Shown here piece by piece: positions 35,629 through 45,544 of a stretch of 64,000 bases of DNA. How positions within the stretch are numbered: position 1 is the stretch's first letter; each line of letters opens with the position of its first letter. Under the pieces are notes generated by a model. The model worked only from the letters and a program-made list of their open reading frames with translations, did not search any database and was not told the DNA's origin. The position numbers were made by a program, and so were the translations under genes. Source of the stretch: Polynucleobacter sp. AP-Capit-er-40B-B4 (GTDB lineage Bacteria; Pseudomonadota; Gammaproteobacteria; Burkholderiales; Burkholderiaceae); assembly GCF_018882245.1 (NCBI RefSeq), contig NZ_JACVOV010000001.1, positions 434,001 through 498,000 on the forward strand, in the 5' to 3' direction.

Positions 35629-36162
35629 CTAGATTAAGGCTGCAATAGTGTCATCAAGCTCAACCGCAAACTTATCAATAAAGAGTAGGCCTCGAAGTAG
35701 CTCTGCTGCGCGCTGATAATTCTTGGCGCCGTCGATTGCCTGGGTAATTTCAGCAAGGGTCTCATCTTGAGATTCCTCGACTTCTGCCATCAAGGCTTCA
35801 AGCGCAGGCAAATCTTCTTCTTGCTCATCCAAACTCTCACGCCACTCCATTTGTTTCATGAGAAAAGCAGCGGGCATGGCGGTATTAGTTTCTAGCTTGG
35901 CATCAACCCCATGAAGCTGGCAAATATATAAGCCGCGTTGAATGGGATTCTTAAGGGTCTGAAAGGCGGTATTAGCCAAGGTTGCCATTTGCATCGCTAA
36001 GCGCTGATCTGCATCACTGCCACGAGCATGGCGATCAGGATGTACTTCTCTCTGAATCGCTAGATACGCCTGATCTAGAGCAGGCAAATCGATTTTGAAT
36101 TGCTGATTTAATCCAAAGAAGCGAAAGTAATCGTCAGACGCGGAAGGATTCGCCACAACCAC
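35629..36162 (-). CDS. hscB: Fe-S assembly co-chaperone HscB
   Basis: A 177-residue J-domain protein with the HPD motif ([10 protein letters not shown], about residue 41) and a C-terminal helical IscU-binding domain. The first possible start is GTG at 36162, inside the 3' end of iscA (29-base overlap); another GTG two codons on is possible. Conserved DYFRFFGL follows directly, so the start must lie in this overlap. Partner of HscA. Confidence 0.92.
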   Translation of the reverse strand: MVVANPSASDDYFRFFGLNQQFKIDLPALDQAYLAIQREVHPDRHARGSDADQRLAMQMATLANTAFQTLKNPIQRGLYICQLHGVDAKLETNTAMPAAFLMKQMEWRESLDEQEEDLPALEALMAEVEESQDETLAEITQAIDGAKNYQRAAELLRGLLFIDKFAVELDDTIAALI

Positions 36163-36457
36163 ACTCGTCTTTTACGTTTGGATTTTGAAACTTAAAGCCT
36201 TCGTTCAAACCCTCACGTACAAAATCTAACTCTGTACCATCTAAGTAAGCCAGACTTTTTGGATCTACAAATACCTTAATACCATTGGACTCAAATACTT
36301 GGTCCTCAGCAGCGGGCTCATCAACATACTCGAGTTGATATGCCAAGCCAGAGCAGCCTGTTGTACGAACACCCAAGCGCAAGCCACAACCTTTTCCGCG
36401 CTTTTCTAAATTGCGGTTAACGTGTGCAGCTGCTTTGTCGGTTAAGGTGATTGCCAT
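36134..36457 (-). CDS. iscA: A-type Fe-S carrier IscA
   Basis: A 107-residue A-type carrier with the three conserved cysteines in [10 protein letters not shown] and ECGCGESF. It receives or delivers Fe-S clusters or iron. Sits between iscU (12-bp gap) and hscB (29-base overlap). Confidence 0.95.
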   Translation of the reverse strand: MAITLTDKAAAHVNRNLEKRGKGCGLRLGVRTTGCSGLAYQLEYVDEPAAEDQVFESNGIKVFVDPKSLAYLDGTELDFVREGLNEGFKFQNPNVKDECGCGESFRV

Positions 36458-36469
36458 AGTTATGCCTGC

Positions 36470-36856
36470 TTATTTCGCTGGATGCTTTTCTTTGTAATCG
36501 GCTACCGCTGCTTTGATCGCGTCTTCAGCCAGAATTGAGCAGTGAATTTTCACTGGAGGCAATGCCAACTCTTCAGCGATCAATGAGTTTTTAATCTCAA
36601 GCGCTTGATCCAAAGTCTTGCCTTTAACCCACTCCGTTACCAATGAAGATGAAGCAATCGCAGAACCACAGCCATAAGTCTTGAACTTGGCATCTTCAAT
36701 CACGCCTTGGTCGTTCACGCGAATCTGTAGCTTCATCACGTCACCACATGCAGGTGCGCCAACCATACCGGTACCTACACTGTCGTCACCCTTTTCGAAT
36801 GAACCAACGTTACGGGGATTTTCGTAGTGGTCGATGACCTTTTCGCTATATGCCAT
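36470..36856 (-). CDS. iscU: Fe-S scaffold protein IscU
   Basis: A 128-residue scaffold: cluster cysteines in PACGDVMKLQ, TYGCGSAIASS and KIHCSILAEDA, and the LPPVK motif recognised by HscA. Length is exactly that of the family. Follows iscS by 38 bp. Confidence 0.96.
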   Translation of the reverse strand: MAYSEKVIDHYENPRNVGSFEKGDDSVGTGMVGAPACGDVMKLQIRVNDQGVIEDAKFKTYGCGSAIASSSLVTEWVKGKTLDQALEIKNSLIAEELALPPVKIHCSILAEDAIKAAVADYKEKHPAK

Positions 36857-36894
36857 GGTATTTCCTCTTTAATTTCTTTATCTTTATATTTCTT

Positions 36895-38154
36895 TTAGTG
36901 TGCAGCCCATTGAATCGTGCTCAGATCGATTCCATCTTTGTACATTTCCCACAGTGGTGATAGCTCGCGTAACTTGGCAATTTTTTCCTTCACTAACTTA
37001 ATAGTGAAATCCACTTCTTCTTCAGTAGTAAAGCGGCCCAAGGTAAAGCGAATCGAGCTATGTGCTAATTCATCATTACGGCCAAGAGCTCTTAATACAT
37101 AAGAAGGCTCCAAAGAAGCTGAAGTACATGCTGAACCAGATGAAATAGCCAAATCTTTCAGGGCCATCAACATAGACTCACCCTCAACATAGTTAAAGCT
37201 AATGTTCAGGTTATGAGGTACTCGATTGTCCATGTCACCATTGACATAAACCTCTTCAATATCCTTCAGGCCATTTAATAAGCGATCGCGTAAGGCGCGA
37301 ATACGCTTATTTTCTGAGGCCATATCGATACGGGCAATGCGGAATGCCTCGCCCATGCCGACAATCTGGTGAACAGCCAAAGTGCCGGAACGCATACCGC
37401 GCTCATGACCACCACCATGAATCTGCGCCTCAATACGAATACGGGGTTTACGGCGAACAAACAAGGCGCCGATCCCTTTAGGGCCATAAGTCTTATGAGC
37501 AGAAAAACTCATTAGATCTACTTTGGTCTTTTCTAAATCAATTTCTACTTTGCCGGTTGCTTGCGCTGCGTCCACATGAAAAATAACACCGCGTGAACGG
37601 CACAATTCACCAATCGCAGGAATATCTTGTACCACTCCAATTTCATTGTTGACGTACATTACTGAAGCCAAAATTGTGCCAGGCTTCATCGCCGCTTCGA
37701 GCTGTGCAAAATCAATCAAACCATTCGGCAATACATCCAAGTAAGTCACTTCAAAACCTTCGCGCTCTAATTCGCGACAAGTATCTAAAGTAGCCTTGTG
37801 CTCAGTCTTTACTGTGATGATGTGGTTACCGCGATCTTTGTAAAAATGCGCCGCACCTTTTAATGCCAAATTAATACTTTCAGTGGCACCACTGGTGAAC
37901 ACGATTTCCCTTGGATCAGCATGCACTAAAAGAGCAACTTCTGAACGCGCCCACTCAACAGCCTCTTCTGCAGCCCAGCCATATGCATGGCTGCGTGAAG
38001 CAGCATTACCAAACTGCTCGCGCAGATAAGGCAACATTTTGTCGACAACCAGCGGATCAATCGGCGTAGTAGCTGAATAGTCCATATACACCGGGAAGTG
38101 TTTAGGGCTAAACATAGGAACCGGTTGTTTTGGAAGGTCTTTTGGTGCGTTCAT
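36895..38154 (-). CDS. iscS: Cysteine desulfurase IscS
   Basis: A 419-residue PLP enzyme that takes sulfur from cysteine for Fe-S clusters. PLP lysine in [17 protein letters not shown], catalytic Cys in [17 protein letters not shown]. About 15 residues longer at the N-terminus than E. coli IscS ([18 protein letters not shown]). Downstream of iscR by 29 bp. Confidence 0.96.
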   Translation of the reverse strand: MNAPKDLPKQPVPMFSPKHFPVYMDYSATTPIDPLVVDKMLPYLREQFGNAASRSHAYGWAAEEAVEWARSEVALLVHADPREIVFTSGATESINLALKGAAHFYKDRGNHIITVKTEHKATLDTCRELEREGFEVTYLDVLPNGLIDFAQLEAAMKPGTILASVMYVNNEIGVVQDIPAIGELCRSRGVIFHVDAAQATGKVEIDLEKTKVDLMSFSAHKTYGPKGIGALFVRRKPRIRIEAQIHGGGHERGMRSGTLAVHQIVGMGEAFRIARIDMASENKRIRALRDRLLNGLKDIEEVYVNGDMDNRVPHNLNISFNYVEGESMLMALKDLAISSGSACTSASLEPSYVLRALGRNDELAHSSIRFTLGRFTTEEEVDFTIKLVKEKIAKLRELSPLWEMYKDGIDLSTIQWAAH

Positions 38155-38183
38155 GGTTTATTTATCTATAGGTAATGCTGTTA

Positions 38184-38753
38184 TTAACTTTGTCGCGCCA
38201 AGTTGAATACGGAATTCACTAGCGGTAATTTAGGAGCAACATCTTTTTTGGCTGCAAGTGCTGGAGTCGGCTTATCTGCTTTCGCACTTTCAACTTTGAT
38301 TTTCTTTTGGCGCATATCTTGAATCACAACGCCGCGGCCTTCTTGTTGTTGGACTAAATCTTTTAGGCTCACTGAACTGAGGTACTCAACCATCTTGGAA
38401 TTGAGATTGCTCCAAAGATCATGAGTCATACAACGACCATGATTTTCTTCATCGCTATGACAATTACCTTTGCCGCCGCATTGAGTGGCATCGAGAGGTT
38501 CATCAACAGCAACAATAATGTCTGCAACGCTCACCTCGGAAGATGGTCGCGCTAAGGTGTAACCACCTCCAGGACCGCGAGTACTTTCCACGATATTGAA
38601 ACGGCGTAATTTGCCGAACAATTGCTCGAGGTAAGAAAGGGATATTTTTTGTCTTTGGCTAATTCCGGCCAAAGTTACAGGACCATGCGTTTCACGCAGG
38701 GCTAAATCAATCATTGCGGTTACTGCAAAACGACCTTTAGTTGTAAGTCTCAT
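38184..38753 (-). CDS. iscR: Fe-S sensing regulator IscR
   Basis: A 189-residue Rrf2-family repressor: winged helix MRLTTKGRFAVTAMIDLAL and cysteine ligands in CGGKGNCHSDEENHGRC near residue 92-108. It represses isc when holding its 2Fe-2S cluster. The C-terminal tail (about 35 residues, Lys-rich then KLPLVNSVF) is longer than in E. coli. First gene of the isc operon. Confidence 0.95.
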   Translation of the reverse strand: MRLTTKGRFAVTAMIDLALRETHGPVTLAGISQRQKISLSYLEQLFGKLRRFNIVESTRGPGGGYTLARPSSEVSVADIIVAVDEPLDATQCGGKGNCHSDEENHGRCMTHDLWSNLNSKMVEYLSSVSLKDLVQQQEGRGVVIQDMRQKKIKVESAKADKPTPALAAKKDVAPKLPLVNSVFNLARQS

Positions 38754-38831
38754 ATGTCACCTTGGTAATGGATTGTTATGGACAGCTCACAGTCGGGCGG
38801 GTAATACCCGACCATTCCACTCAACTTTAAC

Positions 38832-38861
38832 ATAATCCCTAGCAATCTGCTCGGGAATTAT
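38832..38861. promoter_or_regulatory. Near-perfect inverted repeat upstream of iscR, likely IscR operator
   Basis: Read on the minus strand, ATAATTCCCGAGCA - GAT - TGCTAGGGATTAT form arms differing by only one inserted base and one mismatch. It lies 80-110 bases before the iscR ATG. Position and symmetry fit autorepression by IscR, although the sequence departs from the E. coli type 1 consensus. Confidence 0.55.
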
Positions 38862-38904
38862 CCCAAAAATCCCTCTTACAAGCCAGGAATTAAGGGAGCA
38901 ATCC

Positions 38905-41058
38905 TCAGACAGAGTCCCTGGATCTAGCCCCAAAGGCCATTTCTTTGACCTTAGTGAGCCTATCTCGAGTGCTAGCAGCCTTCTCAAACTCCAAATTCTT
39001 AGCTTCAGCGTTCATTTGCTTCTCTAGGCGCTTAATCTCAGCAGCCAGGTCCTTCTCGCCCATATCCTCATAGCGAGCCCGCTCCTGCTCAACCTGCATC
39101 TCCTGACGCTTCTCTTTGACGTCGTAGACCCCGTCAATAATGTCCTTAATGCGCTTTTGAACACCTTTAGGCTCAATGCCATGAAGCTTATTAAAGGCAA
39201 TCTGCTTGGTACGGCGCCTTTCAGTCTCCCCCATGGCGCGTTTCATGGAATCCGTAATCTTATCGGCGTACAGGATCGCTTTGCCTCGGACGTTTCGAGC
39301 GGCTCGGCCAATCGTCTGGATCAAGCTGCGCTCTGAACGCAAGAAACCTTCTTTATCGGCATCCAAAATAGCAACTAATGAGACCTCCGGAATATCCAAA
39401 CCTTCGCGCAATAAGTTGATACCAACTAACACATCGAAGACACCTAAACGCAAGTCACGCAAAATTTCTACGCGCTCGACCGTATCAATATCCGAGTGTA
39501 CGTATCGCACCTTCACGCCGTTATCGGATAGGTAGTCAGTTAATTGTTCCGCCATACGCTTAGTCAATACAGTAACTAATACGCGCTCACCCACTTTGAC
39601 GCGCTCATGAATTTGATCCAACAAATCATCCACCTGTGTACTTGCTGGTAAGACCTCGATTTCTGGATCGACCAATCCAGTTGGTCTAGCTACTTGTTCA
39701 ACGACCTGACCTTGATGAGTGTTCTCGTAATCAGCAGGCGTTGCAGAAACAAAAACGGTTTGACGCATCTTCGTTTCAAACTCAGTAAATTTGAGTGGAC
39801 GGTTATCCATCGCAGAAGGTAAACGGAAACCAAATTCCACCAAGGTATGTTTACGCGATTTATCGCCGTTGTACATCGCATTGAGCTGTCCAATTAAGAC
39901 GTGGCTTTCATCAAGGAACATCAAAGCATCATTAGGTAGGTAGTCCACCAGCGTAGGCGGAGCTTCGCCAGGAGCGGCGCCAGAGAGGTGGCGCGAGTAG
40001 TTCTCGATCCCTTTACAAAAACCCAATTCATTGAGCATTTCTAAATCAAAACGGGTGCGCTGTTCAAGACGCTGCGCTTCAACCAACTTACCATCTTTAA
40101 CGAACTCATCTAAGCGAGTGCGCAATTCTGTTTTGATTGTTTCGATGGCTTTCAGAACAGTGTCGCGCGGAGTAACGTAGTGCGAACTTGGGTAAACCGT
40201 AAAGCGTGGAATCTTCTGACGAATTTTTCCAGTGAGAGGATCGAAGAACTGCAAACTTTCGATAACATCATCAAACAACTCAACGCGCACTGCCAACTCA
40301 TTATGTTCGGCAGGAAAAATATCAATCGTGTCGCCACGCACTCTAAATACACCGCGCTTGAAATCTAATTCATTGCGGTCATACTGCATAGCAATGAGTC
40401 GCATCAAAATATCGCGCTGACTCATCTTATCGCCAGGGCGCAATGTCATCACCATGCTGTGATAGTCGCCCGGATTGCCGATACCGTAGATTGCAGAAAC
40501 AGTGGCAACGATGATGACATCACGACGCTCTAAAAGACTCTTGGTTGCCGACAAACGCATCTGCTCGATGTGTTCATTGATCGAAGAGTCTTTTTCAATA
40601 AACAAGTCGCGCTGAGGAACATAGGCTTCTGGTTGGTAGTAGTCGTAATAACTAACAAAGTACTCAACCGCGTTTTTGGGGAAAAACTCCCTAAATTCGC
40701 TGTAGAGCTGGGCGGCTAGGGTCTTATTTGGGGCAAAAATGATGGCTGGACGACCTGTTCTGGCGATGACATTGGCCATCGTGAAGGTCTTTCCGGACCC
40801 CGTAACCCCTAAAAGCGTCTGAAAGGTCAATCCATCCTCTATGCCCTCCACTAGGGCATCAATAGCCTGGGGCTGGTCTCCAGCAGGTGCAAATGGCTGA
40901 TAGAGCTGATAAGGGGAGTCTGGGAAGGTCACAAACTTAGCTGGATCAAGGTCGTGGCCAGCCTCGCCCAATGGATCTGCCGCCGGGCTTTTATTTACCG
41001 TTTTTACTTCGGAATTTGGAGCAATTTTGGGTAACTTAGGGGGCATCTCGGCTATCAT
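38905..41058 (-). CDS. uvrB: Excinuclease ABC subunit B
   Basis: A 717-residue nucleotide excision repair helicase that loads on damaged DNA with UvrA and recruits UvrC. Walker [13 protein letters not shown] (about residue 84), beta-hairpin region [17 protein letters not shown] box, helicase motif QTIGRAARN and a C-terminal UVR domain ([20 protein letters not shown]). The N-terminus is about 40 residues longer than E. coli UvrB; ATG at 41058 or 41046 are both possible. Confidence 0.95.
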   Translation of the reverse strand: MIAEMPPKLPKIAPNSEVKTVNKSPAADPLGEAGHDLDPAKFVTFPDSPYQLYQPFAPAGDQPQAIDALVEGIEDGLTFQTLLGVTGSGKTFTMANVIARTGRPAIIFAPNKTLAAQLYSEFREFFPKNAVEYFVSYYDYYQPEAYVPQRDLFIEKDSSINEHIEQMRLSATKSLLERRDVIIVATVSAIYGIGNPGDYHSMVMTLRPGDKMSQRDILMRLIAMQYDRNELDFKRGVFRVRGDTIDIFPAEHNELAVRVELFDDVIESLQFFDPLTGKIRQKIPRFTVYPSSHYVTPRDTVLKAIETIKTELRTRLDEFVKDGKLVEAQRLEQRTRFDLEMLNELGFCKGIENYSRHLSGAAPGEAPPTLVDYLPNDALMFLDESHVLIGQLNAMYNGDKSRKHTLVEFGFRLPSAMDNRPLKFTEFETKMRQTVFVSATPADYENTHQGQVVEQVARPTGLVDPEIEVLPASTQVDDLLDQIHERVKVGERVLVTVLTKRMAEQLTDYLSDNGVKVRYVHSDIDTVERVEILRDLRLGVFDVLVGINLLREGLDIPEVSLVAILDADKEGFLRSERSLIQTIGRAARNVRGKAILYADKITDSMKRAMGETERRRTKQIAFNKLHGIEPKGVQKRIKDIIDGVYDVKEKRQEMQVEQERARYEDMGEKDLAAEIKRLEKQMNAEAKNLEFEKAASTRDRLTKVKEMAFGARSRDSV

Positions 41059-41063
41059 TTCAT

Positions 41064-41082
41064 CTGTGAGATTTCTTCACAG
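41064..41082. repeat. Inverted repeat CTGTGA-N7-TCACAG before uvrB
   Basis: Perfect 6-bp arms with a 7-base spacer, ending five bases before the uvrB ATG. The spacing does not match a standard LexA box (CTGT-N8-ACAG). It could be an operator or an RNA hairpin near the ribosome site. Confidence 0.45.
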
Positions 41083-41217
41083 CGAATTTTGTACAAACAA
41101 TGATTTTGCCGTTTTTCTTAGGAAATAGTTGATTCTGGCCTCAAAAACCGACAATTAAACTGAATTTAACGTCAATTACGAACAAAACCACCCTATAACC
41201 TTCAATTTCAAGCCCAA

Positions 41218-42417
41218 ATGACCCTGTTTGCCTCAGTTCAATTAGCCCCTAAAGATCCTATTTTTGGCCTCACAGAAGCCTACGTTGCAGACCAACGCGC
41301 CGACAAGGTGAACTTAGGCGTTGGCGTGTATTACACAGATGAAGGCAAGGTTCCACTTTTAAAAGCAGTGATTAAAGCTGAAGAGGCAATTGTTGCAAAG
41401 CACTCACCGCGCAGTTACATCCCTATCGAGGGACCAAACCCATACAACAGCGCAGTGCAAAACTTATTGTTTGGCGCTGACTCTGCGCTCATTAAAGATG
41501 GACGCGTTGTAACCGCCGAATGTTTGGGCGGCACTGGCGCTTTGCGCGTTGGCGCTGACTTTATTAAACGTCTCAACTTAAATGCACCTTGCGCGATTAG
41601 CAATCCTACTTGGGAAAACCATCGCGGCATTTTTGAATCTGCTGGCTTTGAAGTAGTTGAGTACACCTACTTCGATGGCAAAACACGTGGTGTTGATTTT
41701 GACGGCATGGTGAAATCTTTAGAGTCATTCCCAAAGAACACTACCGTGTTGTTGCATGCTTGCTGCCACAACCCAACTGGTGCAGACATCACTGAAGCGC
41801 AATGGCGTCAAGTAATCGATATCTGCAAAAACAAGGGTTTGATTCCTTTCTTGGATATGGCTTACCAAGGCTTTGCGGCTGGGATTGAGCAAGACGGTGT
41901 TGCAGTTCGTCTCTTCGCTGAATCAGGAATGTCTTTCTTTGTTTCGAGTTCATTCTCTAAGTCATTCTCACTCTATGGCGAGCGTGTTGGCGCATTGTCT
42001 ATCGTGACACAAAGTAAAGATGAATCTACTCGCGTGCTTTCACAATTGAAGCGTGTAATTCGCACCAACTATTCGAACCCTCCAACTCACGGCGCGGCAA
42101 TTGCTGCTGCTGTTTTGAATTCACCAGAACTGCGCAAGCTCTGGGAAGATGAGTTGGCAGAAATGCGTGATCGCATTAAAGCGATGCGTCACGGTCTCGT
42201 TGAAAAACTCGCTGCTGCCGGTGTGAAGCAAGATTTTGCTTTTATCGAGAAGCAACGTGGAATGTTTTCTTACTCAGGCTTAACAGCCGAGCAAGTTGAG
42301 CGCTTACAGAAAGAAGATGGCATTTATGCCCTCTCTACTGGACGCATTTGTGTGGCAGCCCTCAATACTAAAAATATTGATAAAGTGGCTAAAGCAATCG
42401 CCCGCGTCTTAGCGTAA
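41218..42417 (+). CDS. tyrB: Aromatic/aspartate aminotransferase (class I)
   Basis: A 399-residue PLP aminotransferase of the AspC/TyrB type: N-terminal FASVQLAPKDPIFGL, HNPTGAD near residue 185, PLP-lysine in SSFSKSFSLYGERVG near 250. It transfers amino groups between aspartate or aromatic amino acids and 2-oxoglutarate. Divergent from uvrB. TyrB versus AspC cannot be decided from sequence alone. Confidence 0.88.
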   Translation: MTLFASVQLAPKDPIFGLTEAYVADQRADKVNLGVGVYYTDEGKVPLLKAVIKAEEAIVAKHSPRSYIPIEGPNPYNSAVQNLLFGADSALIKDGRVVTAECLGGTGALRVGADFIKRLNLNAPCAISNPTWENHRGIFESAGFEVVEYTYFDGKTRGVDFDGMVKSLESFPKNTTVLLHACCHNPTGADITEAQWRQVIDICKNKGLIPFLDMAYQGFAAGIEQDGVAVRLFAESGMSFFVSSSFSKSFSLYGERVGALSIVTQSKDESTRVLSQLKRVIRTNYSNPPTHGAAIAAAVLNSPELRKLWEDELAEMRDRIKAMRHGLVEKLAAAGVKQDFAFIEKQRGMFSYSGLTAEQVERLQKEDGIYALSTGRICVAALNTKNIDKVAKAIARVLA

Positions 42418-42448
42418 CAAGCGGATATCCTGAATTACCGGAGGCACC

Positions 42449-43729
42449 ATGCTATATCAGTTACACGAATTTCAAAAAGCCCTACTTCAACCAGTTAGTT
42501 CATGGGCAAGAGCTGCTTCAGAAGCTTTTATTAACGCTTCTAATCCTGCCTCTAAAGTTCCAGGATCTGACCGTTTAGCAGCTAGCTATGAACTCCTCTA
42601 CCGCCTAGGCAAAAACTACAAGAAGCCAGAATTTGGTATTCGTTCAGTAATGGCGCATGGCAAAGAAGTTGCCATCCATGAAAGAACTGCGATTGCAAAA
42701 CCATTTTGCAACTTAGTGCGCTTCAAGCGCTTCTCTGATGATGTCGAAGTCATTAAGAAACTTAAAGAAGATCCAGTCGTATTAATTGTTGCTCCGTTAT
42801 CCGGACATCACTCCACATTGTTGCGTGACACTGTGCGCACACTCCTGCAAGATCACAAGGTTTACATCACCGATTGGATTGATGCACGCTTGGTTCCCGT
42901 TGAAGATGGTGAATTTGGTCTTGATGACTACGTTCATTACGTACAAGAATTCATTCGCACCATTGGCGCAAAAGATTTACATGTGATTTCCGTTTGCCAG
43001 CCAACAGTTCCAACTTTAGGTGCAATCTCCTTGATGGCATCAGCTGGCGAAGCAACTCCAGCATCGATGATCATGATGGGTGGTCCAATTGATGCACGCA
43101 AATCACCAACTGCAGTAAATAACTTGGCAGACCAAAAGTCTTACGAGTGGTTTGAAAGTCACGTGATTTATAACGTGCCACCTAACTATCCAGGCGCTGG
43201 TCGTCGTGTATACCCAGGTTTCTTGCAGCACACGGGCTTTATCGCCATGAATCCGCAAAACCATTTGCAGTCTCATTGGGACTACTTCCAAAACTTGGTA
43301 CGCGGCGACGAGCAGGATGCTGAATCACATATTCGCTTCTACGACGAGTACAACGCCGTATTGGATTTGGACTCTAAGTTCTACTTAGACACTATCAAGA
43401 CTGTTTTCCAAGACTATTCATTGCCAAATGGCACATGGGAAGTAGCTGGCGAACTCGTGAAACCACAGGATATTAAAAAGACTGCACTTCTAACCGTTGA
43501 AGGTGAGTTGGATGACATCTCTGGAAGTGGTCAAACACGTTCAGCCCACGCTTTATGTGCAGGCATTCCAAAAGAGAATAAAGACCACTATGAAGTTGCT
43601 GGCGCAGGACACTACGGCATCTTTGCTGGACGTCGTTGGCGTGAGAAGGTTTATCCAAAGATTAAGACCTTCATTCGCGAACATCAGAATACGAAGAAAA
43701 CCGCTACACGGACTACCAAGTCTGCATAA
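42449..43729 (+). CDS. phaZ: Intracellular polyhydroxyalkanoate (PHB) depolymerase
   Basis: A 426-residue intracellular PHB depolymerase that breaks down the storage polymer in native granules. It starts MLYQLHEFQKALLQPVS; the nucleophile is a cysteine in VISVCQPTVP (near residue 184) instead of the usual lipase-box serine, as in the Cupriavidus PhaZ type. No signal peptide, fitting an intracellular role. GGAGG ribosome site. Followed by a terminator. Confidence 0.92.
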   Translation: MLYQLHEFQKALLQPVSSWARAASEAFINASNPASKVPGSDRLAASYELLYRLGKNYKKPEFGIRSVMAHGKEVAIHERTAIAKPFCNLVRFKRFSDDVEVIKKLKEDPVVLIVAPLSGHHSTLLRDTVRTLLQDHKVYITDWIDARLVPVEDGEFGLDDYVHYVQEFIRTIGAKDLHVISVCQPTVPTLGAISLMASAGEATPASMIMMGGPIDARKSPTAVNNLADQKSYEWFESHVIYNVPPNYPGAGRRVYPGFLQHTGFIAMNPQNHLQSHWDYFQNLVRGDEQDAESHIRFYDEYNAVLDLDSKFYLDTIKTVFQDYSLPNGTWEVAGELVKPQDIKKTALLTVEGELDDISGSGQTRSAHALCAGIPKENKDHYEVAGAGHYGIFAGRRWREKVYPKIKTFIREHQNTKKTATRTTKSA

Positions 43730-43758
43730 ATTAAGGGCTCTACGGAGCCTTTAATTTT
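43728..43758 (+). terminator. Rho-independent terminator after phaZ
   Basis: AAATTAAGGGCTC - TACG - GAGCCTTTAATTTT, overlapping the phaZ stop codon and ending in T-rich sequence. Confidence 0.85.
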
Positions 43759-43783
43759 AATAAGATCACTGTCAGCAATTTCT

Positions 43784-44470
43784 ATGAGCCAAGCTAGTAA
43801 CCTCGTTGATCAACTTGAGGATATTCTTCCGCAAACGCAATGCACTAAGTGTGGGTACCCAGATTGCCGCGGATATGCAGAAGCCATGGCCAGTGGCGAA
43901 GCCTTACCGAACCGCTGCCCTCCCGGCGGCGTAGAGGGTATTGAACGCCTGAGCAAGGTTTTGATACCAATTTACCCACAAGATGCTTTTGATCTTCACC
44001 CCACTATTGATCCAGAATGCGGCCTTGAGCGGCCCCGCCCAGTAGCATTCATTGATCCACAGAAGTGTATTGGCTGCACGCTCTGCATTCAGGCATGTCC
44101 TGTTGATGCGATCGTTGGCGCCTCTAAGCAAATGCATGTTGTGCTGACCGAGTGGTGCACAGGCTGCGACCTCTGCATTCCACCATGTCCGGTAGATTGC
44201 ATCAGCATGATTAATATCACAGGAGATAAAACCGGCTGGGATGCATGGACACAAGAGCTTGCAGATGTTTCTCGCAAGCGCTATCACGACCGTGAAACAC
44301 GTCTAGATCGAGAACAAAAAGATAATGATGATCGACTCGCCAAAAAGGCAGCAGCTAAATTACAGTCTGTAAACAGTGAATCACCTCAATCTGAAGAAGA
44401 ATTAAAAGAACAAGAACGCAAACGCGCCATCATTGCAGCAGCTATCGCACGTGCACAAGAAATGAAATGA
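43784..44470 (+). CDS. rnfB: RnfB-like ferredoxin, electron transport complex subunit B
   Basis: A 228-residue protein with the RnfB-type CTKCGYPDCRGYAEAMASGE cluster near residue 20, followed by two 4Fe-4S motifs, CIGCTLCIQACPVDA and CTGCDLCIPPCPVDC, and a charged C-terminal tail. The N-terminal membrane helix of classical RnfB is missing, and the other rnf genes are absent. In betaproteobacteria this soluble form sits beside nth, as here (ATGA overlap). It probably serves as an electron carrier or Fe-S supplier rather than part of an Rnf pump. Confidence 0.82.
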   Translation: MSQASNLVDQLEDILPQTQCTKCGYPDCRGYAEAMASGEALPNRCPPGGVEGIERLSKVLIPIYPQDAFDLHPTIDPECGLERPRPVAFIDPQKCIGCTLCIQACPVDAIVGASKQMHVVLTEWCTGCDLCIPPCPVDCISMINITGDKTGWDAWTQELADVSRKRYHDRETRLDREQKDNDDRLAKKAAAKLQSVNSESPQSEEELKEQERKRAIIAAAIARAQEMK

Positions 44471-45126
44471 TGAATCTAGAAAAGCGTCGCGCTTTTTTTG
44501 AGCAGCTCAAAGCGAATAACCCCAAACCAGAAACTGAGCTGGAATATAGCTCGCCCTTTGAGCTATTAATTGCGGTACTACTATCCGCTCAAGCGACCGA
44601 TGTATCGGTTAACAAGGGGACACGTAAGCTCTATAAGGTTGCAAATACTCCTCAAGCCCTTTTAGATCTTGGCGAAGAAGGTGTTAGGCCCTATATCCAG
44701 CATATTGGTCTATTCAATTCCAAGGGCAAGCATATTCAGGAGACCTGTCGACTGCTCTTGGAAAAGCATGGGGGTGAAGTACCTCAGACCCGCGAAGATC
44801 TAGAAGCGCTGCCTGGTGTTGGCAGAAAAACTGCAAACGTTATTCTCAATACCGCCTTTGGACAACCTACTATTGCTGTTGATACTCACATCTTCAGAGT
44901 TTCTAATCGCACAGGTCTTGCGCCTGGTAAAGATGTCGTCAAGGTAGAAGAGCAATTGCTCAAACGTGTGCCAAAAGAGTATCTACACGATGCTCACCAT
45001 TGGCTCATTTTGCATGGTAGATATACCTGCAAGGCGCGTAATCCTGATTGCGCACAATGCATAGTAGAACCCCTATGCAGCTTTAAACAAAAAACTGGCA
45101 AAGGAAAAGTTCGTGGCGATATTTAA
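44467..45126 (+). CDS. nth: Endonuclease III
   Basis: A 219-residue DNA glycosylase/AP lyase for oxidised pyrimidines. Helix-hairpin-helix LPGVGRKTANVILN with the catalytic Lys, catalytic Asp in AVDTHIFRVSNR, and a 4Fe-4S loop (C-X6-C-X2-C-X5-C) near the C-terminus. Overlaps the preceding rnfB-like gene by 4 bases. Confidence 0.96.
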   Translation: MMNLEKRRAFFEQLKANNPKPETELEYSSPFELLIAVLLSAQATDVSVNKGTRKLYKVANTPQALLDLGEEGVRPYIQHIGLFNSKGKHIQETCRLLLEKHGGEVPQTREDLEALPGVGRKTANVILNTAFGQPTIAVDTHIFRVSNRTGLAPGKDVVKVEEQLLKRVPKEYLHDAHHWLILHGRYTCKARNPDCAQCIVEPLCSFKQKTGKGKVRGDI

Positions 45127-45544
45127 TCCAACCCGTGAAGAAGTTCGTCGATTTTTCTGCGATACCTGGAAAAAGAAAACTGAGAATCAGATTCTTGATC
45201 CAATGGAAATACTCGCAAGCGATTGGATGGTAGAACATCCCGAATACCACGACCTCCTTGCCGACCCTGAAGGCGCTCTAGGACAGGACTACACACCAGA
45301 GCGCGGAGAAACCAATCCATTCCTGCATTTGTCGATGCATTTATCGATTAGCGAGCAAATCTCTATCAATCAGCCACCTGGTATCAAAGAGATTGCAGAA
45401 AAGCTATCGCAAAAGTTAGGCTCCATGCATGAAGCGCAGCATGCCATGATGGAATGCCTTGGGCAAGTGATGTGGGAGGCGCAGCGCGAAGGTCAAGCGC
45501 TTAATCCCGAGAAATATCTAGAGGCTTTAAAAAAAATAATTTAG
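45113..45544 (+). CDS. DUF1841 family protein
   Basis: A 143-residue protein starting at GTG and overlapping nth by 14 bases: MAIFNPTREEVRRFFCDTWKK is the typical DUF1841 opening, and HLSMHLSISEQISINQP is the conserved core. The family is found mostly in beta- and gammaproteobacteria beside nth; its function is unknown. His-rich core could bind metal, but that is a guess. Confidence 0.9.
   Translation: MAIFNPTREEVRRFFCDTWKKKTENQILDPMEILASDWMVEHPEYHDLLADPEGALGQDYTPERGETNPFLHLSMHLSISEQISINQPPGIKEIAEKLSQKLGSMHEAQHAMMECLGQVMWEAQREGQALNPEKYLEALKKII

Noticed and set aside
41064-41082. LexA (SOS) box before uvrB
   Set aside because: The arms CTGT and ACAG are 11 bases apart, not the 8 of the standard box; kept only as an unexplained inverted repeat.
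43904-44287. 127-aa - strand ORF opposite rnfB-like gene
   Set aside because: Antisense shadow of the Cys-rich ferredoxin frame.
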